A stretch of 9,371 bases of DNA. Origin: Betaproteobacteria bacterium UBA6904 (lineage in GTDB: Bacteria; Pseudomonadota; Gammaproteobacteria; Burkholderiales; SG8-39). Below the pieces are notes generated by a model. The model was not told the origin of the DNA, did no database searches, and was given only the letters and a program-made list of their open reading frames with translations. Every line of letters begins with the position of its first letter. The first letter of the stretch is position 1. Location: contig DKBI01000265.1 in assembly GCA_002451175.1 (NCBI GenBank), positions 3,703-13,073 of the forward strand, read 5' to 3'. This document shows, piece after piece, positions 1 to 7,071 of this stretch. A program made the position numbers and the translations under genes.

Positions 1-470
1 CCGATCACCGGCTTCTTCGCGGTCTCGGTGTCGATCGATCCGCCGGCGCCGAGCGTGGCGAGCGCCACGCTGCCGTCCACGCCCGCGGTCCAGCCCTGGC
101 TGTTGCGGAACTTCGCCAGCGCTCCCTCGCTCATGAACAGGATAATCTGCGTGCGCGCCTGCGCGCCGAGCTGAAGGCCGATCGAGGCCGCGGCGATGTT
201 GTAGTAGGCGACCGGCTTGCCCTTCATGAGCAGCGCGCCCTCGCCGTACTCGCCGCCGATGCCGATGCCGGCCTTGATCACGCTCGGGAACACGAGCATG
301 CCCGCCGCCTTCTGCGCGAGTTCCTTCCCGGCGCTGGTGTGCCGGTAGAAGTTCTGCACCGCCTCGCGCACTTCGGCGTCGATCTGCTGCTTGCTCGAGG
401 CGCCCGCCCCGGGCGCCGCGGCAATCAGCGCGACACCGAACAGCACGTTCATCCATCGCATAGCACGCAT
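1..470 (-). CDS. Exported SYLF/YSC84-domain protein (partial, C-terminus outside window)
   Basis: This gene reads leftward off the edge; 156 residues are visible. Residues 1-24 look like a signal peptide: basic MRAMR start, hydrophobic core, then AGA before SSKQQ, so export to the periplasm is likely. The rest matches the SYLF (Ysc84 actin-binding-like) domain. Visible blocks include AGMLVFPSVIKAGIGIGGEYGEG (about 56-78, key residues F61, P62, G68, G70, G76), YYNIAAASIGLQLGAQ (89-104) and LGAGGSIDTE (140-149). The family is linked to lipid binding in eukaryotes; bacterial members are mostly uncharacterised small exported proteins. ATG at 470 was chosen because GGAG lies 7 bases upstream (478-481); in-frame ATGs at 461 and 452 are alternatives. 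The gene is divergent from the LysE-family gene. Family identification is firm; the function is unknown. Confidence 0.88.
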   Translation of the reverse strand, partial: MRAMRWMNVLFGVALIAAAPGAGASSKQQIDAEVREAVQNFYRHTSAGKELAQKAAGMLVFPSVIKAGIGIGGEYGEGALLMKGKPVAYYNIAAASIGLQLGAQARTQIILFMSEGALAKFRNSQGWTAGVDGSVALATLGAGGSIDTETAKKPVI

Positions 471-477
471 CGCTCGT

Positions 478-481
478 CTCC
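478..481 (-). promoter_or_regulatory. Ribosome binding site of the SYLF gene
   Basis: On the minus strand GGAG is followed by 7 bases and then the ATG at 470. It favours this start over the in-frame ATGs at 461 and 452. Confidence 0.55.
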
Positions 482-496
482 AAGTGGGGTCGCTCA

Positions 497-514
497 ATTC
501 TACGCCGCTAGAAT
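497..514. promoter_or_regulatory. Perfect inverted repeat ATTCTA-N6-TAGAAT in the divergent gap, possible paired -10 elements
   Basis: ATTCTA (497-502) and TAGAAT (509-514) are exact reverse complements around a 6-base GC spacer. Each arm reads TAGAAT toward the gene it faces, which is one mismatch from the sigma-70 -10 consensus TATAAT. The plus-strand arm ends 7 bases before the LysE-family GTG start; the minus-strand arm lies about 26 bases upstream of the SYLF ATG. No good -35 box is visible for either direction. The element may be two back-to-back -10 boxes, an operator for a dimeric regulator, or both. The repeat itself is seen directly; its role is inference. Confidence 0.45.
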
Positions 515-521
515 CGCCGCC

Positions 522-1205
522 GTGACGCCGTTGCTCAAGGGACTCGCCTTCGGATTCGTGCTGGCCGCCACGGTGGGGCCGATGTGGCTGCTGTGTTTTC
601 GCCGCACGCTGACGCAGGGCGCGCTGGCGGGGTTCGTCTCCGGCATGGGCATTGCCGTCGCCGACGCCCTCTACGGCGCCGTTGCCGCGTTCGGCTTGAC
701 GGCCGTGTCGGGATTCCTGCTCGCGCAGCGCACCTGGCTCGGCCTCGCGGGCGCCGCCTACCTCTTCTGGCTCGGCGCCAAGGCGCTGCTTGCGCCGCCG
801 CAGTCGCTGGACGCTGCAGCCGCCGGGGCCACAGCGCCAGCATCCGCGAACGGTGCGCAGGCCGCGAGGCCGTCGGATCCGCCCTCCGGCGGCACCGCGG
901 GCGCCTCGCTGGCCGCGGCCTTCGGCTCGACGCTCGCGCTCACGCTCGCCAATCCGCCGACGATTCTCGCCTTCGCGGCGATTTTTGCTGGCCTCGGCCT
1001 GGGCGCGAACGCCGAATACGCGCAGGCCGGCCTCGTCGTCGCGGGCGTGTTCCTCGGCTCGGCGATCTGGTGGATCCTCCTCGCGCTCGCCACCGCCAGG
1101 CTGCGCGGCCGCATCGGGCGGCGCGCGGCGCGCGCCGTCAATCTCGCATCCGGATTGACGATCCTCGCCTTCGCCGCCTGGCAGCTGGCGATCGTTTTGC
1201 GGTAG
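522..1205 (+). CDS. LysE/RhtB-family membrane exporter
   Basis: A 227-residue polytopic inner-membrane protein of the LysE/RhtB superfamily, whose members export amino acids and related small solutes. About six hydrophobic segments can be seen (roughly residues 6-28, 37-60, 72-92, 133-160, 168-190 and 206-226). The N-terminal signature ends in VGPMWLLCFRRTL (18-30), followed by the G-rich SGMGIAVADALYG (40-52). NPPTILAFAAIFAGLGL (144-160) is the conserved second-half motif. An Ala/Pro/Gly-rich loop (about 93-128) joins the halves and is longer than usual. I chose the GTG at 522 because the family N-terminus begins there; the frame stays open back to an ATG at 339, but that stretch is antisense to the SYLF gene. 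No Shine-Dalgarno precedes the GTG. The substrate cannot be predicted. The Bug-type gene follows after 37 bases. Confidence 0.82.
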   Translation: MTPLLKGLAFGFVLAATVGPMWLLCFRRTLTQGALAGFVSGMGIAVADALYGAVAAFGLTAVSGFLLAQRTWLGLAGAAYLFWLGAKALLAPPQSLDAAAAGATAPASANGAQAARPSDPPSGGTAGASLAAAFGSTLALTLANPPTILAFAAIFAGLGLGANAEYAQAGLVVAGVFLGSAIWWILLALATARLRGRIGRRAARAVNLASGLTILAFAAWQLAIVLR

Positions 1206-1208
1206 ATT
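1203..1208 (+). promoter_or_regulatory. Weak candidate -10 box upstream of the seven-gene operon
   Basis: TAGATT overlaps the LysE stop codon and would place transcription start near 1215, about 28 bases before the ATG at 1243. No convincing -35 is visible 16-18 bases upstream, so the operon may instead be read through from the LysE gene. Confidence 0.22.
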
Positions 1209-1232
1209 CGCCTACTGAACGTTTATCCACCC

Positions 1233-1238
1233 AGAGGA
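1233..1238 (+). promoter_or_regulatory. Ribosome binding site of the Bug-type gene
   Basis: AGAGGA lies 4 bases before the ATG at 1243. It is one of the two good Shine-Dalgarno sequences in the operon; the other precedes the KTSC gene. Confidence 0.55.
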
Positions 1239-1242
1239 CTGC

Positions 1243-2193
1243 ATGCGCCTCCTGTTGACGCTCCTGCTCGCCCTGCCCCTGCACGCGGCGCTGGCGCAGT
1301 ATCCCAACCGCGCGGTCAAGCTCATCGTGCCCTTCCCGCCCGCGGGCGCCACCGACATCGTCGGCCGCATCGTCGCGCAGAAGCTCGGGGAGCGCCTCGG
1401 GCAGTCGGTGGTCGTGGAAAACAAGCCCGGCGCCGGCGGCGCGATCGGCTCCGACCTCGTCGCGAAGAGCGCGCCCGATGGCTACACGCTGCTCATGGCG
1501 ACGACCAGCACGCATTCCATCGGTCCGTCGCTGCAGAAGCTGCCGTACGACCCGATCCGGGATTTCGCGCCCATCACGCACGTCGCCAACGTGCCGAACG
1601 TCCTCGTCGTCAGCCCGCAGCTGCCGGTCGCCAGCGTGAAGGAACTCGTCGCCTACGCCAAGGCGCGGCCGGGCCAGCTCAACTACGCCTCGAGCGGCAT
1701 CGGCACGATCGTGCACCTGAACGCGGAGTTGTTCCGCATGCTGACGGGCGTCGACATGGTGCACGTGCCGTACAAGGGCACGGCGCTCGCCATTCCGGAC
1801 GTCGCCAACGGCAGCATCGCGATGCTCTTCGACAGCCTCGCCAGCGTCCAGCCGCACATCCGCTCGGGCAAGGTGAAGCCGCTGGCGCTCAACGCGCAGC
1901 AGCGATCCGCGCTGCTGCCCGAAGTGCCGACGTTTCCCGAAGCGGGGCTGGCGGCGTTCGACCGCTACACGTGGTTCGGCATGTTCGCGCCGGCTGGCAC
2001 GCCGAAGGACATCGTCGCCCGCGTGCAGACCGACGTGGTGGCCGCGCTGCGCGCCGCGGACCTGCGCGAGCGCTTCGCGTCGGTCGGCGCCGAGCCGGTC
2101 GGCAGCACGCCGGAGCAGTTCGTCGAGCGCATTCTCTCCGACACCGCGCGCTGGGCCGAGGTGATCCGCGCCGCCAACGTCAAGGTGCAATGA
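1243..2193 (+). CDS. Bug/TctC-family tripartite tricarboxylate transporter substrate-binding protein
   Basis: A 316-residue periplasmic solute receptor of the Bug family (TctC type). Such proteins bind carboxylates and other small organic molecules and normally serve TctA/TctB membrane partners. Residues 1-18 form a signal peptide ending ALA before QYPNR. Typical family blocks follow: LIVPFPPAGATDIVGR (27-42), VVENKPGAGGAIGSD (57-71), PDGYTLL (78-84), a YDPIRDFAPI block (102-111), HVPYKG (174-179) and FAPAGTPKDIV (248-258). Length is normal for the family. No tctA or tctB gene is in the window, so this is an orphan receptor, as is common in Bordetella and Burkholderiales genomes. The ligand is unknown. 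Its stop overlaps the next start as ATGA, which suggests co-translation with a nuclease gene it has no evident link to. Confidence 0.93.
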   Translation: MRLLLTLLLALPLHAALAQYPNRAVKLIVPFPPAGATDIVGRIVAQKLGERLGQSVVVENKPGAGGAIGSDLVAKSAPDGYTLLMATTSTHSIGPSLQKLPYDPIRDFAPITHVANVPNVLVVSPQLPVASVKELVAYAKARPGQLNYASSGIGTIVHLNAELFRMLTGVDMVHVPYKGTALAIPDVANGSIAMLFDSLASVQPHIRSGKVKPLALNAQQRSALLPEVPTFPEAGLAAFDRYTWFGMFAPAGTPKDIVARVQTDVVAALRAADLRERFASVGAEPVGSTPEQFVERILSDTARWAEVIRAANVKVQ

Positions 2194-3584
2194 CGCCGCT
2201 GCTGGACGCCCCGCTCGCCATCGTCGACCTGGAGACCACGGGCGCGCATCCCGCGCACGATCGGGTCACCGAGATCGCCGTGCTGGAGGTGGATGGCGGC
2301 GAGGTGGCGAACGAGTGGAGCACGCTGGTCAACCCGCAGACCGGGATTCCGGCGGCCATCCAGGCGCTGACGGGCATCACGCCCGCGATGGTTGCGGATG
2401 CCCCGACGTTCCGGGAGCTCGCGCAGGCGCTGCACGAACGGCTGCAGGGCCGCCTGTTCATCGCGCACAACGCGCGCTTCGATTACGGTTTCCTGCGCCA
2501 GGAGTTCGACCGGGCGGGCATCCGCTTCCAGGCGCGCACGCTGTGCACCGTCAAGCTCTCGCGGCGCCTCTACCCGGAGCATGCGCGCCACAACCTCGAC
2601 AGCGTGATCGCGCGCCACCAACTGGCCTGCGAGGCGCGGCACCGCGCGCTCGGCGACGCGCGCGCCGTCTGGGGCTTTCTGCAGGCCGCGGCGACCGAGC
2701 GCGGCCCCGACCAGCTCGGCACGGCCGTGCGGCAGCTCGCGCGACAGCAGACGCTGCCGCCGCATATCGACCGCGCGGTCGTCGACGCGATTCCCGAGGC
2801 GCCCGGCGTCTACATCTTTCGCGGCGAGGGCGGCACGCCGCTCTACGTCGGCAAGAGCGTGCAGCTGCGCTCCCGTGTGCTGCAGCACTTCGCCGACGAC
2901 CTGCGCTCGTCGCGCGAGATGCAGCTCGCGCGCGAGATCCGCGCCATCGAGTGGCAACGCACGGCCGGGGAGCTCGGCGCGCTGCTGCGCGAGGCCGCGC
3001 TGGTCAAGACGCTGCTTCCGGTGTTCAACCGGCAGCTGCGGCGCGCGCGCGAGCTGTGCGGATTCGCGCTCGAGGGCGACGCCCTGAAACTCGTCGCCGC
3101 GGGCGGTCTCGCGGCGCACGACGTCACTCGGCTGCACGGCCTGTTCCGATCGCGGCGCGCCGCCATGGAAGCGCTGCGCGGCCTGGCCGATGAGCACGCG
3201 CTCTGCCTGCAGACGCTCGGCTTCGAGCCCGCGGCGCGCGTCGGCGGCGCCTGCTTCCGGCACCAGATCCAGCGCTGCGCCGGCGTCTGCGCAGGACGGG
3301 AGGATCCGCGCGTGCACCGCGCCCGCGTCGCGGCGGCGCTCGCGCGACTGAAAGCGCACGCCTGGCCGTATCCGGGCGCGATCGGCATCGTCGAGGCGGA
3401 CGCCGAGCGCGACGTGACGGAAGTGCACGTCGTCCACCAGTGGTCGTGGCTCGGCTGCGCGCGCTCGGAGGCGGAGATCCCGGAGCTGCTCTGCGCGCGC
3501 CGGCCCGCGTGCTTCGACCTCGACCAGTACCGCATCCTCGCCCGGCACCTGGCGAAGCCGCGCCTGCGGATCGTGCATCTCTGA
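2190..3584 (+). CDS. DEDDh 3'-5' exonuclease fused to a UvrC-like GIY-YIG nuclease
   Basis: 464 residues in two nuclease modules. Residues 8-165 are a DnaQ-like exonuclease: ExoI motif VDLETTG (12-18, D13 and E15), ExoII HNARFDYGFL (93-102, D98), ExoIII HRALGDA (151-157, H151 and D156), so the acidic set and the histidine are complete. Residues about 200-285 are a GIY-YIG domain: PGVYIF (205-210), LYVGKS (218-223), arginine about R229, the acidic candidate E268 and a terminal VFN (278-280). After this comes a UvrC-like cysteine cluster, ACFRHQIQRCAGVC (354-367), with C339 upstream. UvrC's UvrB-binding, RNase H-like and helix-hairpin-helix parts are absent. Similar fusions annotated as DNA polymerase III epsilon or exonuclease occur in other bacteria. 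It is predicted to trim or incise damaged or branched DNA. The start overlaps the previous stop (ATGA), with AAGGTG just upstream. Its neighbour recJ supports a DNA-repair role. Confidence 0.88.
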   Translation: MTPLLDAPLAIVDLETTGAHPAHDRVTEIAVLEVDGGEVANEWSTLVNPQTGIPAAIQALTGITPAMVADAPTFRELAQALHERLQGRLFIAHNARFDYGFLRQEFDRAGIRFQARTLCTVKLSRRLYPEHARHNLDSVIARHQLACEARHRALGDARAVWGFLQAAATERGPDQLGTAVRQLARQQTLPPHIDRAVVDAIPEAPGVYIFRGEGGTPLYVGKSVQLRSRVLQHFADDLRSSREMQLAREIRAIEWQRTAGELGALLREAALVKTLLPVFNRQLRRARELCGFALEGDALKLVAAGGLAAHDVTRLHGLFRSRRAAMEALRGLADEHALCLQTLGFEPAARVGGACFRHQIQRCAGVCAGREDPRVHRARVAAALARLKAHAWPYPGAIGIVEADAERDVTEVHVVHQWSWLGCARSEAEIPELLCARRPACFDLDQYRILARHLAKPRLRIVHL

Positions 3585-4537
3585 TGCACGTCGAGTTGCT
3601 CGCGCCGGGACTGTTCGCCGCCGCGCCCCCGCCGCGCATGCCGGCGCTGGAACTGCTGGCGGCGCGCGGTCGCGCGGCGCATCAGGAGCCGCGCTCGCTG
3701 GAGGGCTGGCTGGCTGAAGCCTTTGGAGTCGGCCAACGGCCGCTGCCGGCCGGAGCGCTGACGGCCCTCGCGAGCGGGCAGCCGCCCGACGAGGCCTTCT
3801 GGATGCGCGCCGATCCCATGCATCTCGAGGTCGGCCCCCAGGGCGGATCGATCGCGCCGGCGGCGTCGCTGAACATCGGGCGCGAAGAGGCCGAACAGCT
3901 GGTGACTTCGCTCAACGCGCATTTCGACGAGGAGTACTTTTGGTTCGCGGCTCGCGGCGACGCCTGGTGCGTGCGCGCACGCACGGAGCTTGCCGTGGCG
4001 GCGGACGCGCCGCTGCAGGAATCCGTGGATCCGGCAGGCCTGCTTCCACAGGGCGCTTCGGTGAGCCGTGCGCACGGATTAATCACCGAAGTGCAGATGC
4101 TGCTGCACGGCCACCCGGTCAACCAGGCGCGCGAGCAGCGTGGCGTGGCAACGCTCAACAGCGTCTGGCTCTGGGGCGCGGGATGCCTGCCGCGCTCTGC
4201 GCGCAGTCCCTGGCAATCCGTCACCACCCATCATGCGGTCGCCACGGGACTCGCGACGCTCGCGGGCGTGCCCCATCACGCCCTGCCGTCGGGGGGCGCG
4301 GCAAGCTGGCTCGAGCAGGCGCCCCGCGACGGGCGGCACCTGTGCATCCTCGACGCGGCGGGCGGCACGGCCGCGCTGGAGGCCTCCTGGTTCGCGCCGC
4401 TGCTGGCGGCGCTGCGCGCGGAGCGCGTCGGCATGATCACGCTCTGCGTCCCGGACGCCGGCTGTCGGTGGGAGACGACGCGCGGCGATCTGCGCCGCTT
4501 CTGGCGGCGCGCGCGGCCGCTGCGTGCCGGCACATGA
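3584..4537 (+). CDS. RpfE-like conserved protein (COG4255, sometimes annotated phosphoglycerate mutase-like)
   Basis: 317 residues, no signal peptide or membrane segment, probably cytoplasmic. The family hallmark is FWMRADPMHLE (72-82), corresponding to the usual W-x-R-A-D-P-V-H-L motif. Further conserved-looking stretches are ITEVQMLLHGHPVN (167-180), LNSVWLWGAG (191-200) and a C-terminal MITLCVPDAG...WRRARPL (284-313). Members are encoded next to recJ in many beta- and gammaproteobacteria, including rpfE in the Xanthomonas rpf cluster. Some databases call them regulatory protein RpfE or relate them to phosphoglycerate mutase; no biochemical activity is established to my knowledge, and I see no catalytic set to support a mutase. 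The start overlaps the preceding stop as TGATG, and its own stop overlaps the recJ start as ATGA, so translation is probably coupled on both sides. No good Shine-Dalgarno is visible. Family recognition rests on remembered motifs and gene order. Confidence 0.68.
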   Translation: MHVELLAPGLFAAAPPPRMPALELLAARGRAAHQEPRSLEGWLAEAFGVGQRPLPAGALTALASGQPPDEAFWMRADPMHLEVGPQGGSIAPAASLNIGREEAEQLVTSLNAHFDEEYFWFAARGDAWCVRARTELAVAADAPLQESVDPAGLLPQGASVSRAHGLITEVQMLLHGHPVNQAREQRGVATLNSVWLWGAGCLPRSARSPWQSVTTHHAVATGLATLAGVPHHALPSGGAASWLEQAPRDGRHLCILDAAGGTAALEASWFAPLLAALRAERVGMITLCVPDAGCRWETTRGDLRRFWRRARPLRAGT

Positions 4538-6231
4538 CGATCGTCACGCGCCGCGTCAGCGAAGCCGACCGGCAGGCGCTGCTGCGCGCCGGCGTGCACC
4601 CGCTGCTCGCGCGACTGTTCGCGGCGCGCCGCGTGCGCTCGGCCGCGGAGCTCGAGCTGGACGCCGCGCGCCTGATTGCGCCCGCCGAGCTGCGGCACTG
4701 CGAGCGCGCCGCGCATCTGCTCGCCGACCTGATCGCGGGCAATCGCCGCCTGCTGATCGTCGCGGACTACGATGCGGACGGCGCCACGGCCTGCGCGGTG
4801 GGCATGCGCGCGCTGCGCCTGTTCGGCGCCCAGGTGGACTACCTCGTGCCCAACCGTTTCGAGCTCGGCTACGGCCTGTCGCCCGAGCTGGTGGACATCG
4901 CCGCGCGGGCGGCGCCGGATCTGCTCGTCACCGTGGACAACGGCATCGCGAGCGTCGAGGGCGTGCAGCGCGCGCGGCAGCTCGGCATCGCCACGCTCAT
5001 CACGGATCACCATCTGCCGGGCGACGCGCTGCCGGAGGCGGATTGCATCGTCAATCCCAACCAGCCGGGCTGCGCGTTTCCGTCGAAGGCGCTCGCCGGC
5101 GTCGGCGTCATGTTCTACGTCATGCTCGCGCTGCGGGCCGAGCTGCGCCGGCGCGGCGCGTTCGACGGCCGCCCGGAGCCGAACCTCGCCGCCCTCACCG
5201 ACCTGGTGGCGCTCGGCACCGTCGCGGATGTCGTGCCGCTGGATGCGAACAACCGGATTCTCGTCGCGCAGGGCCTCAAGCGCCTGCGCTCCAACCTCGC
5301 CAAGCCCGGGCTGACGGCGCTGCTGCGCGCGGCGGGACGCGCGCCGGCCGAAGCCTCGTGCTTCGACCTGGGCTACGTCATCGGGCCGCGCCTCAACGCG
5401 GCCGGCCGCATGGCCGACATGCGCGAGGGCATCGAGTGCCTCATCACCGACGACGAGGCGCGCGCGATGAACGGTGCGCAGCAGCTCGACCGCCTGAACC
5501 GCGAGCGCCGCAAAGTCGAAGCCGAGATGCTCGACACCGCGGCCGCGGCGCTCGCACGCCTGACCGAAGCGCCGGGCGCGACCCTCTGCCTGTTCGAGCC
5601 GGACTGGCACCAGGGCGTGGTCGGCATCGTCGCCTCGCGCGTGCGCGAGCGCGCGCATCGCCCGACGATCTGCTTCGCGCGGGCCGGCGAGGGCGCGCAG
5701 CGCGGCCTGCTGCGCGGCTCGGGGCGCTCGATCCCGGGTTTCCATCTGCGCGACTGCCTCGACCTCGTCGCCAAGCGCGCGCCGGGGCTCGTGTTGCGCT
5801 TCGGGGGGCATGCCCAGGCCGCCGGACTCACCGTGCGCGAAGCGGATTTCGAGCGCTTCGCCGATTGCTTCGAGCGCACGGCGGCCGAGCTCCTGCCCGA
5901 CGCGGCGCGGCTGCGCGTCGTCGAGACGGACGGCGAGCTCGAGGCCGCCTACCACTCGCTCGACGTCGCGCAGCTGCTCGAGGCGCAGATCTGGGGCGCC
6001 GGGTTTCCGCCGCCGCTCTTCTGCGATACATTCGCGGTCGAAAACCAGCGCGTCGTGGGCGAACGCCATCTCAAGCTGCGGCTGACGAAGGACGGACAGC
6101 GGTTCGAGGCGATGCGCTTCAACGCGCTCGATGCCCTGCCGCCGCGCGTGCGCGCCGCCTACCGGCTCGGCGTGAATGAATACAACGGACTGAAGCGCGT
6201 GCAGCTGACGCTCGAACACGTGGAACCCTGA
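4534..6231 (+). CDS. recJ: Single-stranded-DNA-specific 5'-3' exonuclease RecJ
   Basis: 565 residues, close to the usual RecJ length (E. coli about 577). RecJ degrades single-stranded DNA 5' to 3' in RecF-pathway recombination, mismatch repair and processing of stalled forks. The DHH-phosphoesterase metal-binding motifs are intact: VADYDADGAT (77-85, D78, D80, D82), VDNG (134-137, D135), TDHHLPGD (157-164) and ALGTVADVVPL (226-236, D232). GPRLNAAGRM (284-293) belongs to the same core. The DHHA1 part carries WHQGVVGIVASR (358-369), GSGRSIPGFHL (395-405) and the nucleic-acid-binding GGHAQAAG (424-431). The C-terminal OB-like region (about 455-565) is present, so the gene appears complete and functional. 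ATG at 4534 overlaps the upstream stop (ATGA) and gives the typical N-terminus; the frame is open upstream, but that is inside the RpfE-like gene. The next gene begins 3 bases after the stop. Confidence 0.97.
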   Translation: MTIVTRRVSEADRQALLRAGVHPLLARLFAARRVRSAAELELDAARLIAPAELRHCERAAHLLADLIAGNRRLLIVADYDADGATACAVGMRALRLFGAQVDYLVPNRFELGYGLSPELVDIAARAAPDLLVTVDNGIASVEGVQRARQLGIATLITDHHLPGDALPEADCIVNPNQPGCAFPSKALAGVGVMFYVMLALRAELRRRGAFDGRPEPNLAALTDLVALGTVADVVPLDANNRILVAQGLKRLRSNLAKPGLTALLRAAGRAPAEASCFDLGYVIGPRLNAAGRMADMREGIECLITDDEARAMNGAQQLDRLNRERRKVEAEMLDTAAAALARLTEAPGATLCLFEPDWHQGVVGIVASRVRERAHRPTICFARAGEGAQRGLLRGSGRSIPGFHLRDCLDLVAKRAPGLVLRFGGHAQAAGLTVREADFERFADCFERTAAELLPDAARLRVVETDGELEAAYHSLDVAQLLEAQIWGAGFPPPLFCDTFAVENQRVVGERHLKLRLTKDGQRFEAMRFNALDALPPRVRAAYRLGVNEYNGLKRVQLTLEHVEP

Positions 6232-6234
6232 CCC

Positions 6235-7071
6235 ATGCGAAACCGCCTCTGGCTGCTCGCCGCCGCGCTGATCTCCGCGGGCGCCGCGGCAAGCGACAAG
6301 CCCGTCAACGCCGGCCCGTACGTGCCCTCGCCGCAGAGCGTCGTCGCCGACATGCTCAAGCTCGCCGACGTCGGCCCGAAGGACTTCGTCATCGATCTCG
6401 GCTCGGGCGACGGCCGCATCGTGCTGACGGCCGCCAAGGTGTTCGGCGCACGCGGCTTCGGCGTGGAGATCCAGGACGACCTGGTGAAGCGCTCCAACGA
6501 GGCCGCCCGGCGCGAAGGCGTCGCCGACCGCGTCAAGTTCATCACGCAGGACCTGTTCAAGACCGACATCTCGCAGGCCACGGTGCTCACCCTGTATCTG
6601 CTGCCCGACACGGTGGTCCTGCTCAAGGACAAGCTGCTCGCCGAGCTGCGCCCGGGCACGCGGGTCATTTCGCACGACTATCCGCTCGCCGGGTGGCTGC
6701 CGGAGCATACCGTGCGCATGGATCTCGAGGACAAGGTCGCGATCAGCGGCGTGACGACGACGCTGATCTTCCTGTACGTCGTGCCGGCCCGGGTGGCCGG
6801 CCGCTGGCACGCCCAGCTCCCGCCGGGCATCGCGAAAGGCGCCATGGAGCTCGATCTGAAGCAGCAGCTGACGCGGATCTCGGGCAGCGCGCGCGTCGGC
6901 GGCAGGAACCTGCCGCTGGAGGATGTGCGGCTGCGGGGCGAGCAGCTGAGCTTCACGCTCGCCGGCCTGGGCAGCGCGCGCTTCGCCGGGACCGTCAAGG
7001 GCACGTCCATCGAGGGCACCGTGGAGCACCCGGGCGGCGCGAAGGCGCCGTGGCGCGCGTCGCTCAAGTGA
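6235..7071 (+). CDS. Class I SAM-dependent methyltransferase with predicted signal peptide
   Basis: 278 residues. Residues 1-19 look like a cleavable signal peptide (MRNR, hydrophobic core, AGAAA before SDK). Residues about 30-185 form a Rossmann methyltransferase domain: a lead-in YVPSPQSVVADML (29-41), glycine-rich motif I VIDLGSGDGRIV (52-63), an acidic residue at the end of strand 2 (FGVEIQ, E78), a motif with D106 in TQDLF, and VLTLYLLPD (117-125) as the strand-4/post-motif. Residues about 190-278 resemble a separate beta-rich module with many short hydrophobic strands and no motif I recognise. Related exported-looking methyltransferases occur in betaproteobacteria; the substrate is unknown. 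The oddity is that S-adenosylmethionine is a cytoplasmic cofactor. The N-terminus could instead be an uncleaved anchor. The gene starts 3 bases after recJ, with only a weak GTGGAA as possible ribosome site. Confidence 0.85.
   Translation: MRNRLWLLAAALISAGAAASDKPVNAGPYVPSPQSVVADMLKLADVGPKDFVIDLGSGDGRIVLTAAKVFGARGFGVEIQDDLVKRSNEAARREGVADRVKFITQDLFKTDISQATVLTLYLLPDTVVLLKDKLLAELRPGTRVISHDYPLAGWLPEHTVRMDLEDKVAISGVTTTLIFLYVVPARVAGRWHAQLPPGIAKGAMELDLKQQLTRISGSARVGGRNLPLEDVRLRGEQLSFTLAGLGSARFAGTVKGTSIEGTVEHPGGAKAPWRASLK

Noticed and set aside
339..521. Upstream ATG extension of the LysE-family gene
   Set aside because: The added 61 residues are antisense to the SYLF gene and unlike any LysE N-terminus; the family start fits the GTG at 522.
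1138..3578. Long minus-strand open frames opposite the Bug-type and exo/GIY-YIG genes
   Set aside because: They have low-complexity Arg/Ala/His-rich products and no motif, and they are fully antisense to well-supported genes.
3584..4537. Phosphoglycerate mutase function for the RpfE-like gene
   Set aside because: This name appears in some annotations, but I see neither the RHG motif of the cofactor-dependent enzyme nor the metal-binding set of the independent enzyme.
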